From positions 83,970-139,778 of the forward strand of contig PBCY01000019.1 of the NCBI GenBank assembly GCA_002717245.1: 55,809 bases of DNA, read 5' to 3'. Both the position numbers and the translations under genes were made by a program. Below, piece after piece: positions 55,626 to 55,809 of the stretch; the first letter of the stretch is position 1; each line of letters opens with the position of its first letter. Source of the DNA: Pelagibacteraceae bacterium (GTDB lineage Bacteria > Pseudomonadota > Alphaproteobacteria > GCA-002720895). The notes beneath the pieces are model-generated. The model did no database searches, was not told the DNA's origin, and saw only the letters and a program-made list of their open reading frames with translations.

Positions 55626-55809
55626 ATATAACTTATTCAATTATTTCATATAAAACAAATATATCGATTCAAAAAGCAGATATAGCAAATAATGCTGTTG
55701 TAAAAATGCAACATTTTAATAAAAATTTTACTTTTTTTATACATACAATAACATATAAATTAATATATAAATAACTGATTTTACTAGGTAATAGCCGTAT
55801 ATAGGCGTA
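55626..55809. other. Non-coding AT-rich tail of the window
   Basis: 184 bp with no convincing gene on either strand. It contains a small hairpin described separately and, near the edge, GCC-GTATATA-GGC, a 3-bp inverted repeat of no clear meaning. Downstream content lies outside the window. Confidence 0.6.
55696..55717 (+). terminator. Possible weak terminator after the ABC importer operon
   Basis: TGTTG (55696-55700) pairs with CAACA (55709-55713), with a T-G wobble extending the stem, followed by TTTT. The stem is short, so this is tentative; placement 70 bp after the last gene fits. Confidence 0.35.

Noticed and set aside
55646-55744. Minus-strand 32-codon ORF in the last gap
   Set aside because: Low-complexity, no ribosome-binding site, no recognisable pattern, and it crosses the terminator-like hairpin.
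1-55809. CRISPR arrays, tRNA/rRNA genes, insertion sequences, prophage
   Set aside because: No regularly spaced repeats, no cloverleaf-like G/C-rich stretches in the gaps, and no transposase, integrase or phage proteins.

Overview
The window is a very AT-rich, densely packed piece of a bacterial chromosome. It has intergenic gaps mostly under 100 bp, many 1-50 nt overlaps and no plasmid, phage or transposon genes. Several features point to a streamlined, probably free-living (marine-plankton-like) alphaproteobacterium. These are a C4-pathway 5-aminolevulinate synthase, an NDUFA12-type complex I accessory protein next to a DUF2155 protein, and alphaproteobacterial gene orders (slt / dapA-smpB-folK-rpoZ-rsh-pdxJ-acpS-lepB-rnc-recO; aroQ-accB-accC-aat; HDAC-xseB-ispA-dxs). 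Genus-level placement is not possible from sequence reading alone. Biotin (bioF, bioD) and pyridoxine (pdxJ) genes are present. The window also has a B12-dependent ribonucleotide reductase and only the thiazole branch of thiamine synthesis.

Layout. 1-4.7 kb: biotin genes on minus; hemB, bpt, a TRAP solute-binding protein and a small membrane protein on plus. 4.7-14.3 kb: a long minus-strand run with TRAP permeases dctQM, then recO, rnc, lepB, acpS, pdxJ, rsh, rpoZ, folK, smpB and dapA; era is missing from its usual place between rnc and recO. 14.4-22.5 kb: lytic transglycosylase, aminotransferase, M48 protease, aroQ, accBC, aat, DUF2155 and NDUFA12. 22.6-28.9 kb: nrdJ with two candidate NrdR boxes, and clpS-clpA. 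28.9-30.5 kb: a phosphomannomutase gene interrupted by a frameshift in a 14-nt homopolymer, plus a small membrane ORF. 30.6-31.7 kb: a FutA-like iron-binding protein behind a perfect 19-bp Fur box. 34.6-48 kb: glycosyltransferase, 2OG-oxygenase-like protein, fhs, pyrE, thiOSG, hemA, fabI, aroC and dxs-ispA-xseB-HDAC. 48-55.8 kb: an RND efflux pair, TusA, a CBS protein and a NitT/TauT-type ABC importer.

The most interesting region is 31.69-34.57 kb. A periplasmic trypsin-like protease with a peptidoglycan-binding-like domain is followed by an ECF sigma factor, a membrane anti-sigma factor and a 94-residue membrane protein. The motif G(G/C)AAT-N16-CGTT occurs three times here: before the sigma gene, before the 94-residue gene (both exactly 13 nt from the C of CGTT to the start codon), and on the minus strand in the gap behind futA. 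The third copy points into a short stretch with no ORF that forms an 11-bp stem with a C-rich loop. Nine loop bases (UCUCCCUCA) are perfectly complementary to the start-codon region of the sigma mRNA. I propose an autoregulated envelope-stress sigma regulon containing a small RNA that feeds back on its own sigma factor. The motifs and complementarity are read from the sequence; the regulation is inference.

Together the genes cover core biosynthesis (heme, biotin, thiazole, fatty acid, shikimate, isoprenoid, lysine), the stringent response, a full N-degron set (Bpt, Aat, ClpS, ClpA) and nutrient uptake. No tRNA, rRNA, CRISPR array or insertion sequence was found.
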